Of a stretch of DNA of 49,743 nt, positions 8,167-17,409 are shown one piece after another. The notes below the pieces were generated by a model. The model saw nothing but the letters and a program-made list of their open reading frames with translations. It was not told the DNA's origin and made no database searches. This DNA is from Exiguobacterium sp. AM39-5BH (GTDB lineage Bacteria > Bacillota > Bacilli > Exiguobacteriales > Exiguobacteriaceae): NCBI RefSeq assembly GCF_003467445.1, contig NZ_QSGS01000014.1:1-49743 (forward strand), given 5' to 3'. Numbering within the stretch: the stretch's first letter is position 1; each line of letters opens with the position of its first letter. Position numbers and translations under genes: made by a program.

Positions 8167-9703
8167 CCGACACGTCACCCCGTGGTTCGTCAAAGGGGAT
8201 TTGAACGGATTCTTCGGCTTATTCAGTAACGTGCTCACAAACTTGTTGGCGGCGATCGGACTGCTCGTCTTCGCCATCAATATGCCAGGCGACATCGTCT
8301 ACGGGAAAATCGTCCCGGCGACGGCGGTCGCGGTCGGGCTCGGCGGGATCATTCTCGCCATCCAGGCCCGCCGCTTGTCGCAGCGTGAAGGTCGCGACAA
8401 CGTCACGGCGATGCCGTACGGGATCAGTGTCCCGCACTACTTCGTCGTCGCGTTCGCCGTCATGCTCCCGGTGTACGTCCAGACGAACGACTGGATGATC
8501 GCCTGGGCGGTCGGTGTCGCTTGGAACATCGTCCAAGGACTCATCATGACGATCGGTGCGTTCATCGGACCGTTCATCCAAAAATATATCCCGCGTTCGG
8601 CGATGCTCGCCTCACTCGCAGGAATCGCACTGACGTATATCGCGATGAACCCGCTCGGACAGGTGTACACGACCCCGTACATCGGACTGCTCACGCTCGT
8701 CATCGTGCTTGCCGGTTGGCTCGCCCATAAACGGCTCCCGGGAAATATGCCGGCCGGCCTCATGGCAATCGCGGTCGGTATGGTGCTCGCTTGGGCGACG
8801 GGCTACATGGACTTCAATGAAGTACGCACGGCCGCAGCTGGTTTCTCGGTCGCGTTCCCATCGATTTTCGGATTTGACTTGCTCGCTGAAGGATTCGCGT
8901 TGCTTGGACCGTTCTTACCGGCGGCAATCCCGCTTGCGATTTATGACTTCTTGGAAAGTCTTGACAACATCGAGAGCGCGTCTGCGGACGGGGACCACTA
9001 TCCGACGACTGTGACGATGCTCGTACCAGGTCTGCTCACGCTTGTCGGTGCGTTCCTCGGTAGCGTCTACCCGATGATCATTTACATCGGGCACCCAGGT
9101 TGGAAGAAGGCAGGAGCTCGTGTCGGTTACTCGCTCGCGACAGGGGTCGGGGTCATCTTCCTCGCCTTCCTCGGGTTGCTTCCCCTCGTCTTGTCGGTCA
9201 TTCCGCTCGTCGCCTTGCTGCCGATTCTTGTGTATATCGCAATGGTCATCGGAGCACAGGCATTCGGGGAGACGGAGAAACGGCATATCCCGGCGCTCAT
9301 CATCGCGCTCATGCCATTCGTGGCGAGTTATATCGTCACACAAATCAACAACGCCCTCGGTGCGCTCGGGACGTCGGCACAAGAAGTCGGCTATGCGACG
9401 CTTGCGGCGAATGGGATCCCGTATCTCGGTTGGCGGACGCTCGGATCGGCGGACATCCTGGTGTCGATGCTCCTCGCGACGATCGTCATCTATATCATCG
9501 ACAAGAAGTTCCGGCTCGCCGCCATTTATGCCGGGATCGCCGCACTGCTCTCCTTCTTCGGCATCATCCACAGCGCCGAGATTGGGATCGGTGTCGGCCT
9601 AGACGTCGCCATCGGTTACGTTGTCGCCGCGACCGGTTTGATCGCGCTCAGCTTGTACCGGGCGAAAGAAGACGCCGTGACGGAACGGGAGAAGGTGTCA
9701 TAA
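8159..9703 (+). CDS. NCS2/AzgA-like permease 2
   Basis: An intact 514-residue polytopic transporter with about a dozen hydrophobic segments. The ATG at 8159 is preferred over an upstream TTG because GGAGGAG lies 5-6 bases before it and because it overlaps the hydrolase stop (ATGAATGA). It shares blocks with permease 1: FNVLTNLL-like helix 1, VTAMPYGISVPH and the IYDFLESLDNIESA signature. The family moves purines, pyrimidines and related ring compounds by proton symport. Two adjacent paralogues in one operon suggest two related substrates or an importer/exporter pair. Stop and next start overlap as TAATG. Confidence 0.88.
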   Translation: MNDRHVTPWFVKGDLNGFFGLFSNVLTNLLAAIGLLVFAINMPGDIVYGKIVPATAVAVGLGGIILAIQARRLSQREGRDNVTAMPYGISVPHYFVVAFAVMLPVYVQTNDWMIAWAVGVAWNIVQGLIMTIGAFIGPFIQKYIPRSAMLASLAGIALTYIAMNPLGQVYTTPYIGLLTLVIVLAGWLAHKRLPGNMPAGLMAIAVGMVLAWATGYMDFNEVRTAAAGFSVAFPSIFGFDLLAEGFALLGPFLPAAIPLAIYDFLESLDNIESASADGDHYPTTVTMLVPGLLTLVGAFLGSVYPMIIYIGHPGWKKAGARVGYSLATGVGVIFLAFLGLLPLVLSVIPLVALLPILVYIAMVIGAQAFGETEKRHIPALIIALMPFVASYIVTQINNALGALGTSAQEVGYATLAANGIPYLGWRTLGSADILVSMLLATIVIYIIDKKFRLAAIYAGIAALLSFFGIIHSAEIGIGVGLDVAIGYVVAATGLIALSLYRAKEDAVTEREKVS

Positions 9704-10548
9704 TGTTTCGGCTCGAGGGAGTACGGAGGGATGCGACGCTCGATGTCGGCTTGTTGAACGGACAGATCGGTTACGTGCACAGCGTCTTTCAAAACGTCTT
9801 GAACATCGAGTTGATTGAACAGGATCGTCTGATCGCCGTCTCCACGCCCCGGCGTCCGCTAGCGCCCGACATGGTTCGACTGAAGGAGACGCTCGACTTT
9901 CGGTCGGTCGCCCCGGATATCGGGACGCGCGTCGTCATCGGGGAAGGTTTCACGTTCGAGAACGGGTTGACGGTGTCGCTTGATGCGGCACCGGTCGACC
10001 TTCGCGTCAAGGCGCGCGTCTTTGACGCCGCCGCGGTCGAGGCGCTGTACACGTTTCTCGTCATACACGGGAAAGAAGGCGGGATGCTTCGGCCTTATCG
10101 GAAACGAATCGAGGCGGTGAGTAGCGGCCGCTGGAACACAGAGGAACGGTTTATCGACCAAGTGATGAAAGAAGGGGAGCTGGCCCGGTTGATCGGCCTT
10201 GGACCCGGGCTGACGCCAGCTGGTGACGATTATGTGACCGGCCGATTGCTCGCTTGTCATCTGCTCGGGCGTCCGCTCGAGGTGCCGATCGACGTCATCC
10301 GGCTCAGCCGCGACAAGACGACACGCGTCAGTTACCATATGCTCCGCCATGCGTACCACGGACGGACGAACGAAGCCGTGCTCGACTTGTTTCAAACGTT
10401 GACCGACATCGATGCGCTGAAACGTGTGCTCGCCATCGGCTCGACATCAGGGACAGATTTTTTAGTCGGCGTCCACGCCGGCATTATCGCACAAAGGAGT
10501 GGGAATCGTGATCCATCAAACGATCGTGAAGAAGAAGACGTATCATGA
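9703..10548 (+). CDS. allH: DUF2877 protein, AllH-like subunit of a carbamoyltransferase
   Basis: The 281-residue protein starts at ATG 9703, overlapping the permease stop. It has the DUF2877 hallmarks: GLGPGLTPAGDD at about residues 165-176 and a Gly/Ser-rich STSGTDFLVG block near the C-terminus. The Escherichia coli homologue YlbF/AllH works with FdrA/AllF and YlbE/AllG as oxamate carbamoyltransferase in anaerobic allantoin use. The three families stand together here in the order H, F, G, followed by carbamate kinase. The stop overlaps the start of fdrA by about 40 bases. Confidence 0.82.
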   Translation: MFRLEGVRRDATLDVGLLNGQIGYVHSVFQNVLNIELIEQDRLIAVSTPRRPLAPDMVRLKETLDFRSVAPDIGTRVVIGEGFTFENGLTVSLDAAPVDLRVKARVFDAAAVEALYTFLVIHGKEGGMLRPYRKRIEAVSSGRWNTEERFIDQVMKEGELARLIGLGPGLTPAGDDYVTGRLLACHLLGRPLEVPIDVIRLSRDKTTRVSYHMLRHAYHGRTNEAVLDLFQTLTDIDALKRVLAIGSTSGTDFLVGVHAGIIAQRSGNRDPSNDREEEDVS

Positions 10549-12060
10549 CTCGGTGACGCTCATGTCGCTCGCCGGGAAGTTGAAAAAACAAGACGGTGTC
10601 GAGGAAGTCATCGTCTCGATGGCGACCCCGATGAACAAAGAGTTGCTTGAGAACGTCGGGCTCATGACGGACGAGGCGCGCGAGGCGACCGATGCCGACC
10701 TATTGATCGCCTGCCGCGCCAAAGAGACGGTGCTTCCGCGAATCTTGGAAGAAGTCGAGGCTGCACTCGGTGCGAAGAAAGCGGGCGCGAAGCGAGGCGA
10801 GAAGACGAGTGTGAAAACGTTCGACGCCGCGCTCGAGATTAGCCCCGAGGCGAACCTCGCCGTCATCTCGGTACCGGGCGAGTTCGCGGCGCGTGAGGCG
10901 CGCCGAGCGCTTGAGAACGGACTCCACGTCATGCTGTTCAGTGACAACGTCTCCGTCGAGGACGAGCGTAACTTGAAGACATACGCCGCCGAGAACGGCC
11001 TGTTCGTCATGGGACCGGACTGCGGCACGGCGATGATCAACGGGACCGGCCTTTGTTTCGCCAACGATGTGAAACGGGGCGGCATCGGCATGGTCGCCGC
11101 TTCCGGGACGGGCCTTCAAGAAGTGATGGTCCAAGTCGACCGGCTCGGCTATGGTGTCTCCCAAGCGATCGGGACAGGGGGACGCGACTTGTCGAGTGAC
11201 ATCGGTGGCATCATGATGCGCCAAGGAATCGACGCGTTGCTCGCGGACGAGACGACAGACGTGCTCGTCCTCATCTCGAAACCACCGGCCAAAGAAGTCG
11301 AACAGATGATTCTAGAACGTGTGATGCGTGCCGACAAACCAATCGTCCTCTGTCTTCTTGACGGGAAAGCGCCTGATGACTTGCCACCACACGTGACGTT
11401 CACGACGACATTGTTCGAGGCGGCGCTCGCCGCGGTCCGGACGTACGAGCCGAACTTGAACGTCGAGCTCGTCTCGGACGAGGCGAAAACGTGGAGCAAC
11501 GTCGTGCACCGGACGCAAGGGACGGAGCGGTTCATCCGCGGCTTGTTCTGCGGGGGCACGCTCACGGCCGAGGCGCTGTCGATTTTGCGAGGGCGGGTCA
11601 GCCCGCTCACGAGCAACGTCGCCAAACGGAAAGATGAGAAAATGACCGACGTCTTCACGAGCACAGGCCATACGCTCGTCGACCTCGGCGATGACGCGTT
11701 CACGGTCGGCAAGCCCCATCCGATGATCGAGCCGGCGCTCCGTAACGAGCGAATTTTAAAAGAAGCGGCCGACCCGACGTGCGGTGTGCTCCTTCTCGAC
11801 TTCGAACTCGGTTACGGTTCGCACGATGACCCGGTCGGGGAAACGATCGAGACGTTGAAGCAAGCCCAAGCGATTGCCAAGCAGGAAGGACGCATCTTGC
11901 CGATTGTGACGTACATCTGCGGGACCGAGACGGATAAACAAGCTACGCCGATCAAAAGCGTCGTCTCGAACAGATCGGGGCGTTCGTCGCGCGAAGTAAC
12001 GCTGAGGCGGTCGAAATTGCCTGCACCATCGTCAAAAAAGGAGTGGAGATTCATGGCTAA
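10508..12060 (+). CDS. fdrA: FdrA/AllF-like acyl-CoA-synthetase-fold subunit, one frameshift
   Basis: Start GTG 10508 has AGGAG (10495-10499) 8 bases upstream. The protein is succinyl-CoA-synthetase-alpha-like: a NAD-type region (VISVPGEFAAREA), MGPDCGTAMING, and GRDLSSDIGG at about residue 220. The reading frame is lost near 11941, where one base is missing (CAAGCTAC for CAAGGCTAC). In the restored frame the C-terminus continues RLEQIGAFVARSNAEAVEIA and stops with TAA at 12058-12060, giving about 517 residues. Without repair the frame runs on into allG and mimics a fusion protein. FdrA is the phosphate- and carbamoyl-handling partner of AllG and AllH. Confidence 0.82.
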
Positions 12061-13455
12061 CTGGTTCAATTCAACGTTACACGCCATCAATATCGGGGCG
12101 TCGACGTTCTCGAAAGATATCGAGCGACAAGGCACTGACGTCGTCCAATACGATTGGTCGCCTCCTGCGGGTGGGGATATCGCTTTGCTCGAAGCGTTGG
12201 ACCGCTTGAACACGGCTGAGACGGACGAGCGGAACGCGGAAGCGGTGGCAAAGATCAAAGCTGCCCATCCGATGCTCATCGGCATCAATCACGCCCGCTA
12301 TGAGGTCCCGGGAATGCATTCCGACTCATCTTGCACGCCGGTCCACCGGTTGAGTGGGCGGACATGTGCGGCCCGATGCAAGGCGCCGTCATCGGGGCGC
12401 TCCTCTATGAAGGACTCGCGACGACGGAAGCCGAGGCGCGTGAACTTGCGGCGTCCGGTGACATCGAGTTCGCACCATGTCACGAGCACGACGCCGTCGG
12501 GCCGATGGCCGGCGTCATCTCGCCGTCGATGCCGGTCCATATCATCGAGAACGTGACGGACGGGAACCGGGCGTATTGCACGGTGAACGAAGGACTTGGG
12601 AAAGTGCTCCGCTTCGGGGCGTTCTCAAGTGAAGTGCTCGATCGTTTACGATGGATTGAGAACGTGTATATGCCGGCGCTCCAAAAAGCGCTCGACGTGT
12701 CAGGTCCGGTCGACTTGCGCACGTTGATCGCCCAGGCGCTTCATATGGGCGACGAGTGCCATAACCGCAACAAGGCGGCGACGAGCTTGTTCCTCCGGGA
12801 CATGATGCCGGCGTTCCTCGAAGCTGAGATGTCTGAGAGTATGCGGAAACAAGCGCTCGCCTTCATTCAAAAGAACGAGCATTATTTCCTCAACTTGTCG
12901 ATGCCAGCGGCGAAGGCGTCGCTTGACGCCGGCCACGGTGTGAACGGCTCGACGATTGTCACGACGATGGCACGGAACGGCGTCGACTTCGGCATCCGGG
13001 TGAGCGGACTCGATGGATGGTTCACGGCACCGGCGAACTTTGTCGAAGGGTTGTTGTTCCCTGGATTCGAGCCGACAGACGCGGCACCGGACCTCGGCGA
13101 CAGCGCCATCACCGAGACGCTCGGTATCGGCGGCTTCGCCATGGGCGGAGCGCCGGCGATTGTGCAATTCGTCGGGGGAGCGGTCGAGGACGCGCTCGAC
13201 TATTCACGATCGATGTATACAATCACAGAAGACGAGAACAACACGTATTCGATTCCGACGCTCGATTTCCGCGGCACCCCGCTCGGTATCGACATTCGAA
13301 AAGTGATCGAGACGGGTATCCTGCCGGTCATCAATACGGGGATGGCGCACCGCGAGGCCGGAGTCGGTCAAGTCGGGGCCGGGATCGTCCATCCCCCGCT
13401 CGACTGTTTCACGAAAGCGTTAAAAGCGTATTCAGAGGAGGTCAGCCATGTCTAA
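12053..13455 (+). CDS. allG: DUF1116 protein, AllG-like subunit, one frameshift
   Basis: The gene starts at ATG 12053 (MANWFNSTLHAINIG), overlapping the restored fdrA stop, with GGAG about 12 bases upstream. The frame breaks near 12321, where ATGCATTCCGACTC lacks one C; with the C restored the protein reads GMHSRLILHAGPPVEWADMCGPM and continues to 13455, about 467 residues. The remainder is classic DUF1116: a GDECHNRNKAA block, SMPAAKASLD and a glycine-rich GIVHPPLDCF end. E. coli YlbE/AllG is the homologue, part of oxamate carbamoyltransferase. The stop overlaps the carbamate kinase start by 8 bases, so the genes are translationally coupled. Confidence 0.82.
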
Positions 13456-14380
13456 GTTACTTATCGCCCTCGGCGGGAACGCTCTCGGCAACAGTCCGAC
13501 GGAGCAACTCGAACTTGTCCGGGAAGCGTCGCGCTCGATTGTCGATTTAATCGAGGCGGGACACGATGTCATTTTATCGCACGGGAACGGGCCACAAGTC
13601 GGCATGATTCATCAAGTGTTCGACGAGACAGATGCGCAACCGGACGTCCCGATGGCGGAGGCCGTCGCGATGAGCCAAGGCTATATCGGCTATCACTTGC
13701 AGCAAGCGCTTCGTGAAGAGTTGGGTCGGCGTGGAATCGACAAAGCAGTCGCGTCGGTCGTGACGCAGACGCTTGTCGCGAAAGACGACCCGGCGTTCCA
13801 GCATCCGACGAAACCAATCGGTCAGTTTTATACGAAAGATGAGGCGGGTCGATTTGAAAAGAAAGGCATGGTGTTTGTGGAAGACAGTGGACGTGGCTAT
13901 CGTCGCGTCATCCCGTCGCCGGAACCGATTGAGATCATTGAAGTGGACGTGATTCGTTCACTTGTAGCGGCAGGTCATATCGTCATCGCCGGTGGCGGTG
14001 GCGGGATCCCGGTCGTCCGGGAAGACGGACGTCTCGTCGGGGTCGATGCGGTCATCGACAAGGACCGGGCGAGTGAGTTGCTCGCGCGTGAACTTGACGT
14101 CGACGTGTTGTTCATCTTGACGGCGGTCGATCAAGTCGCGGTCGATTTTGGGAAGCCGACACAGCGTGGGTTGGCGAAGTTGTCGGTGGACGAAGCACGA
14201 GAACATATTCAAGACGGCCAGTTCCCAGCCGGTAGCATGTTGCCCAAAGTCGAGTCGGCACTCTCGTTCGTGACGTCACGGCCAGGGCGTGAGGCGATCA
14301 TCACGTCGCTCGAGCGAGCCGGTGAGGCGATTGCAGGGAAGACCGGGACGATGTTTGTGGAGGAAGTGGTGGTGAAGTGA
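13448..14380 (+). CDS. arcC: Carbamate kinase
   Basis: The 310-residue protein of the amino-acid-kinase fold has LIALGGNAL at the N-terminus, SHGNGPQVG at about residues 44-52, the IAGGGGGIPV loop near 180 and a KVESALSFV block. It converts carbamoyl phosphate and ADP to ATP, CO2 and ammonia. Directly following AllH, AllF and AllG homologues, it corresponds to AllK of the E. coli allantoin cluster rather than to an arginine-deiminase kinase; no arcA or arcB is nearby. AGGAGG stands before the start and a terminator follows the stop. Confidence 0.93.
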   Translation: MSKLLIALGGNALGNSPTEQLELVREASRSIVDLIEAGHDVILSHGNGPQVGMIHQVFDETDAQPDVPMAEAVAMSQGYIGYHLQQALREELGRRGIDKAVASVVTQTLVAKDDPAFQHPTKPIGQFYTKDEAGRFEKKGMVFVEDSGRGYRRVIPSPEPIEIIEVDVIRSLVAAGHIVIAGGGGGIPVVREDGRLVGVDAVIDKDRASELLARELDVDVLFILTAVDQVAVDFGKPTQRGLAKLSVDEAREHIQDGQFPAGSMLPKVESALSFVTSRPGREAIITSLERAGEAIAGKTGTMFVEEVVVK

Positions 14381-14386
14381 GGAGGA

Positions 14387-14411
14387 GCGGCCCAGTGATG
14401 GGTCGTTTTTT
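14387..14411 (+). terminator. Terminator of the catabolic operon
   Basis: An 8-bp stem (14387-14394 with 14399-14406), a GTGA loop and six T. It closes the transcript that began before the first permease. Confidence 0.85.
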
Positions 14412-14463
14412 CTATTCAAAAGTAAGAAACTACCCGAAATGAGTAACTTTTTTCGAAAAAGAC

Positions 14464-14490
14464 TAAACAGATTTGCGATGACTCCGATAT
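14464..14490 (+). promoter_or_regulatory. SigD-type flagellar promoter of the long flagellin gene
   Basis: TAAA at 14464-14467, 15 bases, then TCCGATAT at 14483-14490, against the SigD consensus TAAA-N15-GCCGATAT. It lies 123 bases before the flagellin start. Confidence 0.88.
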
Positions 14491-14522
14491 AGAGTATGGA
14501 AACGATAAAACGTTCCAACTAA

Positions 14523-14551
14523 TACAAGGTGAGGGGCCGGCCTAAGCCTTG
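14523..14551 (+). promoter_or_regulatory. Hairpin in the flagellin 5' leader
   Basis: ACAAGG (14523-14528) pairs with CCTTGT (14546-14551), with a self-complementary GGCCGGCC between. There is no T run, so it is not a terminator. It may stabilise the mRNA or be a binding site for a translational regulator such as CsrA; the function is unknown. Confidence 0.4.
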
Positions 14552-14613
14552 TGTGCTCGGACAAATGGATTTGGAAGAGCGGAAAAAACTTAAACCTATG
14601 GAGGGAAATTACA

Positions 14614-16341
14614 ATGATTATTAATCACAACATGAATGCAATGAACGCACACCGCAACATGGGATTCAACACGACACAAACTGGTAAAGCGATGGAGAAA
14701 TTGTCTTCGGGTCTTCGCATCAACCGTGCTGGCGATGATGCGGCTGGTCTCGCAATCTCTGAGAAAATGCGTGGACAAATTCGCGGTCTCGATCAAGCAT
14801 CACGTAACGCTCAAGACGGAATCTCGTTGATTCAAACAGCTGAAGGTGCTTTGAATGAAACGCATTCAATTCTTCAACGCATGCGTGAACTTGCTACTCA
14901 AGCATCAAACGATACGAACGTTGGCGTAGATCGCAATGAAATTCAAAAAGAAATGAACGCACTAACTTCAGAAATTAATAGAATTGGTAATACAACTGAG
15001 TTTAACACTCAAAAAGTTCTTAAAGGTGGAGATGGAGCTGCAACTGTTAAATCAAGTGGCTTAACATTGCCTGCTACTGTTGCAGCTGGAACACCTGGAA
15101 GTAATGATACTTTAGTACAAGCTAGTGCAACTTTTACTGGTATTGATGCGAGTGCAGTAGCAAATAATGCATCTCAAACATTTAATATCGGTTCTGAATC
15201 AATTACTGTCCGTTTTGACCATTCGGTTACAACCGCTGCTAGTTCAGTTTCAGCAGACGGTAAAACTGTTACATTAGGTGCCTCAGATCGTTCCAGTACG
15301 TTAAATACAGCTACATTGACTGGAGATAAACTTTCTGATTTATTGAACACTGCTATTTCAAACAATGATAGTCTTCGTGGGAAATACAAAGTTACTGATG
15401 GAGCAAGTGGAGCATTTACTATCAGTGCTGTCTCTGGAAGTGATGCAGACGGAACAAGTGGTCAAGTACTTGCAAGTTCAGCAGGTGTCTTTACATCGGG
15501 TACAGGAACATTAGCAAGTGGATCTGTTACACCAGGCGCTAAAGCGAATTCTGGTAACATTTCATTAGCTGGTTTGACTGCACAACCTCAAATCGATGCT
15601 TTGGTTGGTAAAGGGTTTACTGTTGGCGATCAAACAATTGAATTCTACGATGGCGCAAACGGAGCATACAGCGGAAACGGGATTGGAGTAGACATTCATA
15701 ACGCCACTTCTGCTGCTCAAGTAGTTTCTGACATTATTGATCAAGCAGGATCGAAATTAAAAGATGTGGTCATTAAAGCTGGTACGGCTGCGACTGACAT
15801 TGTGATTGAAGCCAAAGACCGTGGTACCTCTGCCAACGACATCACAATTCGTGATGGAGGAACTAGTAAAACATTCACAGCTTCATTCCAAGTAGGTTCG
15901 AACCAAGGACAAAGCATGTCTATTGAAATTAATGATATGCGTTCTAAAGCACTTGGTATTTCAGGCGCTAAAGGAGCTGCTAACTTCACATCGGATAATA
16001 CAGTTTCTAACGGTACTAATAACTCGAATTCAGAAGCTGCATTGGATGTTTCTTCACATGAGAAAGCTGCTAAAGCGATTACTGTGATTAATGATGCAAT
16101 TGAGAACGTGTCTGCTCAACGCTCTAACTTAGGTGCATTCCAAAACCGTCTCGAGCATACAATCAATAACCTCGGAACTTCAGCTGAAAACCTTCAAGCT
16201 GCGGAATCACGTATCCGCGATGTGGACATGGCGAAAGAAATGATGAACTTCACAAAGAACAATATTCTTAACCAAGCTGCACAAGCAATGCTCAGTCAAG
16301 CTAATCAGCAGCCGCAAGCGGTTCTTCAACTTCTTCGTTAA
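14614..16341 (+). CDS. hag: Flagellin with a long central domain
   Basis: ATG 14614 has GGAGGG 8-10 bases upstream. The product has 575 residues, about twice the 270-300 of common Bacillales flagellins. The N-terminal D0/D1 ([38 protein letters not shown]) and C-terminal D1/D0 ([15 protein letters not shown], ending QAVLQLLR) are canonical. Between about residues 135 and 480 lies a Ser/Thr/Gly/Ala-rich variable region. It forms the filament. DNA of the central part is visibly poorer in G+C than the flanking genes (24 of 60 bases G+C at 15121-15180), consistent with domain exchange. Expression is from the SigD promoter upstream. Confidence 0.95.
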   Translation: MIINHNMNAMNAHRNMGFNTTQTGKAMEKLSSGLRINRAGDDAAGLAISEKMRGQIRGLDQASRNAQDGISLIQTAEGALNETHSILQRMRELATQASNDTNVGVDRNEIQKEMNALTSEINRIGNTTEFNTQKVLKGGDGAATVKSSGLTLPATVAAGTPGSNDTLVQASATFTGIDASAVANNASQTFNIGSESITVRFDHSVTTAASSVSADGKTVTLGASDRSSTLNTATLTGDKLSDLLNTAISNNDSLRGKYKVTDGASGAFTISAVSGSDADGTSGQVLASSAGVFTSGTGTLASGSVTPGAKANSGNISLAGLTAQPQIDALVGKGFTVGDQTIEFYDGANGAYSGNGIGVDIHNATSAAQVVSDIIDQAGSKLKDVVIKAGTAATDIVIEAKDRGTSANDITIRDGGTSKTFTASFQVGSNQGQSMSIEINDMRSKALGISGAKGAANFTSDNTVSNGTNNSNSEAALDVSSHEKAAKAITVINDAIENVSAQRSNLGAFQNRLEHTINNLGTSAENLQAAESRIRDVDMAKEMMNFTKNNILNQAAQAMLSQANQQPQAVLQLLR

Positions 16342-16390
16342 GATTTTTCTTCAACTTTTTAATCAGTACTCACAAGGTACAAACAGCAAG

Positions 16391-16437
16391 ACTAAACCCG
16401 TCTCTCGCTTATCGAGGGACGGGTCTTTGGGTTTAGT
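16391..16437. terminator. Shared terminator between hag and the endonuclease gene
   Basis: An 11-bp stem (16397-16407 with 16413-16423, one wobble pair) with a CTTAT loop. A second, outer inverted repeat ACTAAACCC/GGGTTTAGT (16391-16399, 16429-16437) surrounds it and contains the stop codon of the converging gene. T-rich tracts are short, so efficiency is uncertain. Confidence 0.65.
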
Positions 16438-17308
16438 AAACGTAGATTGTAGCTTCCTCTTTTAAATGATTTTTTTTAATATCCTGCCATTTATAGACGA
16501 CCGACCAATAAGAACGGTCTAACTCTTTTGCAATATCGGCGTCAGTTATCCCCTGTTGTTTCGCTTGGATAATAAATTCAATCTCCTCTTCCGTGTAATC
16601 ATGTTTTGCTTTAGAGGAAATGACCGTCATGTCTGGATGATTCTCACACTCTAACCCTAGTCGATATTCCCAATCTAATTTCTTTCGCATCGAAGGAACG
16701 GCATATGCGTAAGGTGAGAAGTCATTTAAGAATCGGATCGCTTCTTCTGTCTTTTGTATGCGGAGCGTAAAGAAGTGCCCGTCGGATCGACGACTCAAGA
16801 CAAAATGATGATTAAACGTCCGAGCAATAAATTCACTCAGGTTCTCTAATTCTTCTGGATAAAATGCTTGTAAGTATAAGTAAATGTGGGGAGTAATGAT
16901 GACCTGATTTAATTTAGAGCGAGTTGACTTAGTCAGCGACAGACTCCCGTCATCTAAATAAAGTGCGAGTAAGAAGACAGGATGAGTACAGTCTTTTAGC
17001 AAGTGAACGGGAATATGTTTTTTGCGATCAATGTAACATTGTTCCCAGAGCCATGTGAACAGTTCGTCTCTTTCTGAATACAGTTCAGCGCTCGTACCGG
17101 TAGATCGAACTTTGATACCGCTAAAAATACGTGGTGCGACTTTTAACTTCCATTCCCGATACTCCATTTGTTTCACAGAAAAATGTTCACGGTACTGTAA
17201 TCCCCTCTTTGGGATTTGTTTTGCTTTGGTACGAGCAATCGTCCCATCCCCAAGTAGCGTGCCTAACAATAAACTCTTTTCAAACACAGTTAAATCATCC
17301 CACTTCAC
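16433..17308 (-). CDS. Free-standing LAGLIDADG homing-endonuclease-like protein
   Basis: The 291-residue protein has two LAGLIDADG-type helices, LLLGTLLGDGTI at about residues 13-24 and LLALYLDDGSLS at about 112-123, each ending in the acidic residue expected at the active site. A C-terminal helix-turn-helix-like region (TDADIAKELDRSYWSVVYKW) follows an EEEIEFIIQAKQQG helix. It is not inside an intron or intein: it is a separate gene, antisense and convergent to hag, starting at GTG 17308. DNA is AT-rich (19 of 60 bases G+C at 16861-16920) compared with its neighbours. It may drive mobility or gene conversion of the adjacent flagellar genes, or be a domesticated DNA-binding protein. Confidence 0.8.
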   Translation of the reverse strand: MKWDDLTVFEKSLLLGTLLGDGTIARTKAKQIPKRGLQYREHFSVKQMEYREWKLKVAPRIFSGIKVRSTGTSAELYSERDELFTWLWEQCYIDRKKHIPVHLLKDCTHPVFLLALYLDDGSLSLTKSTRSKLNQVIITPHIYLYLQAFYPEELENLSEFIARTFNHHFVLSRRSDGHFFTLRIQKTEEAIRFLNDFSPYAYAVPSMRKKLDWEYRLGLECENHPDMTVISSKAKHDYTEEEIEFIIQAKQQGITDADIAKELDRSYWSVVYKWQDIKKNHLKEEATIYVY

Positions 17309-17357
17309 AATACTCGCCCCTTTACGATTAATCTCACCAACTTCCTTTTCCCGTTCC

Positions 17358-17384
17358 TACAATTTTTATCCCGTTGACCGATAT
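17358..17384 (+). promoter_or_regulatory. SigD-type promoter of the small gene after the endonuclease
   Basis: TACA at 17358-17361, 15 bases, ACCGATAT at 17377-17384. One mismatch in each element against TAAA-N15-GCCGATAT. Confidence 0.7.
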
Positions 17385-17409
17385 AGAAAAAGAGAGAGGA
17401 TGAAGGTTT

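Noticed and set aside
8915..9571. Long minus-strand open frames opposite permease 2 and similar ones opposite secA, prfB and uvrA
   Set aside because: They are rich in Arg, Asp and His, have no ribosome binding sites or family resemblance, and mirror high-G+C codon usage on the plus strand.
9100..9702. A 200-residue N-terminal extension of the DUF2877 protein
   Set aside because: It is an out-of-frame reading of permease 2; the gene starts at 9703, overlapping the permease stop.
10508..12556. An apparent 685-residue FdrA-DUF1116 fusion protein
   Set aside because: The fusion arises from one missing base near 11941; the restored frames give a normal FdrA end and a normal AllG start with its own ribosome binding site.
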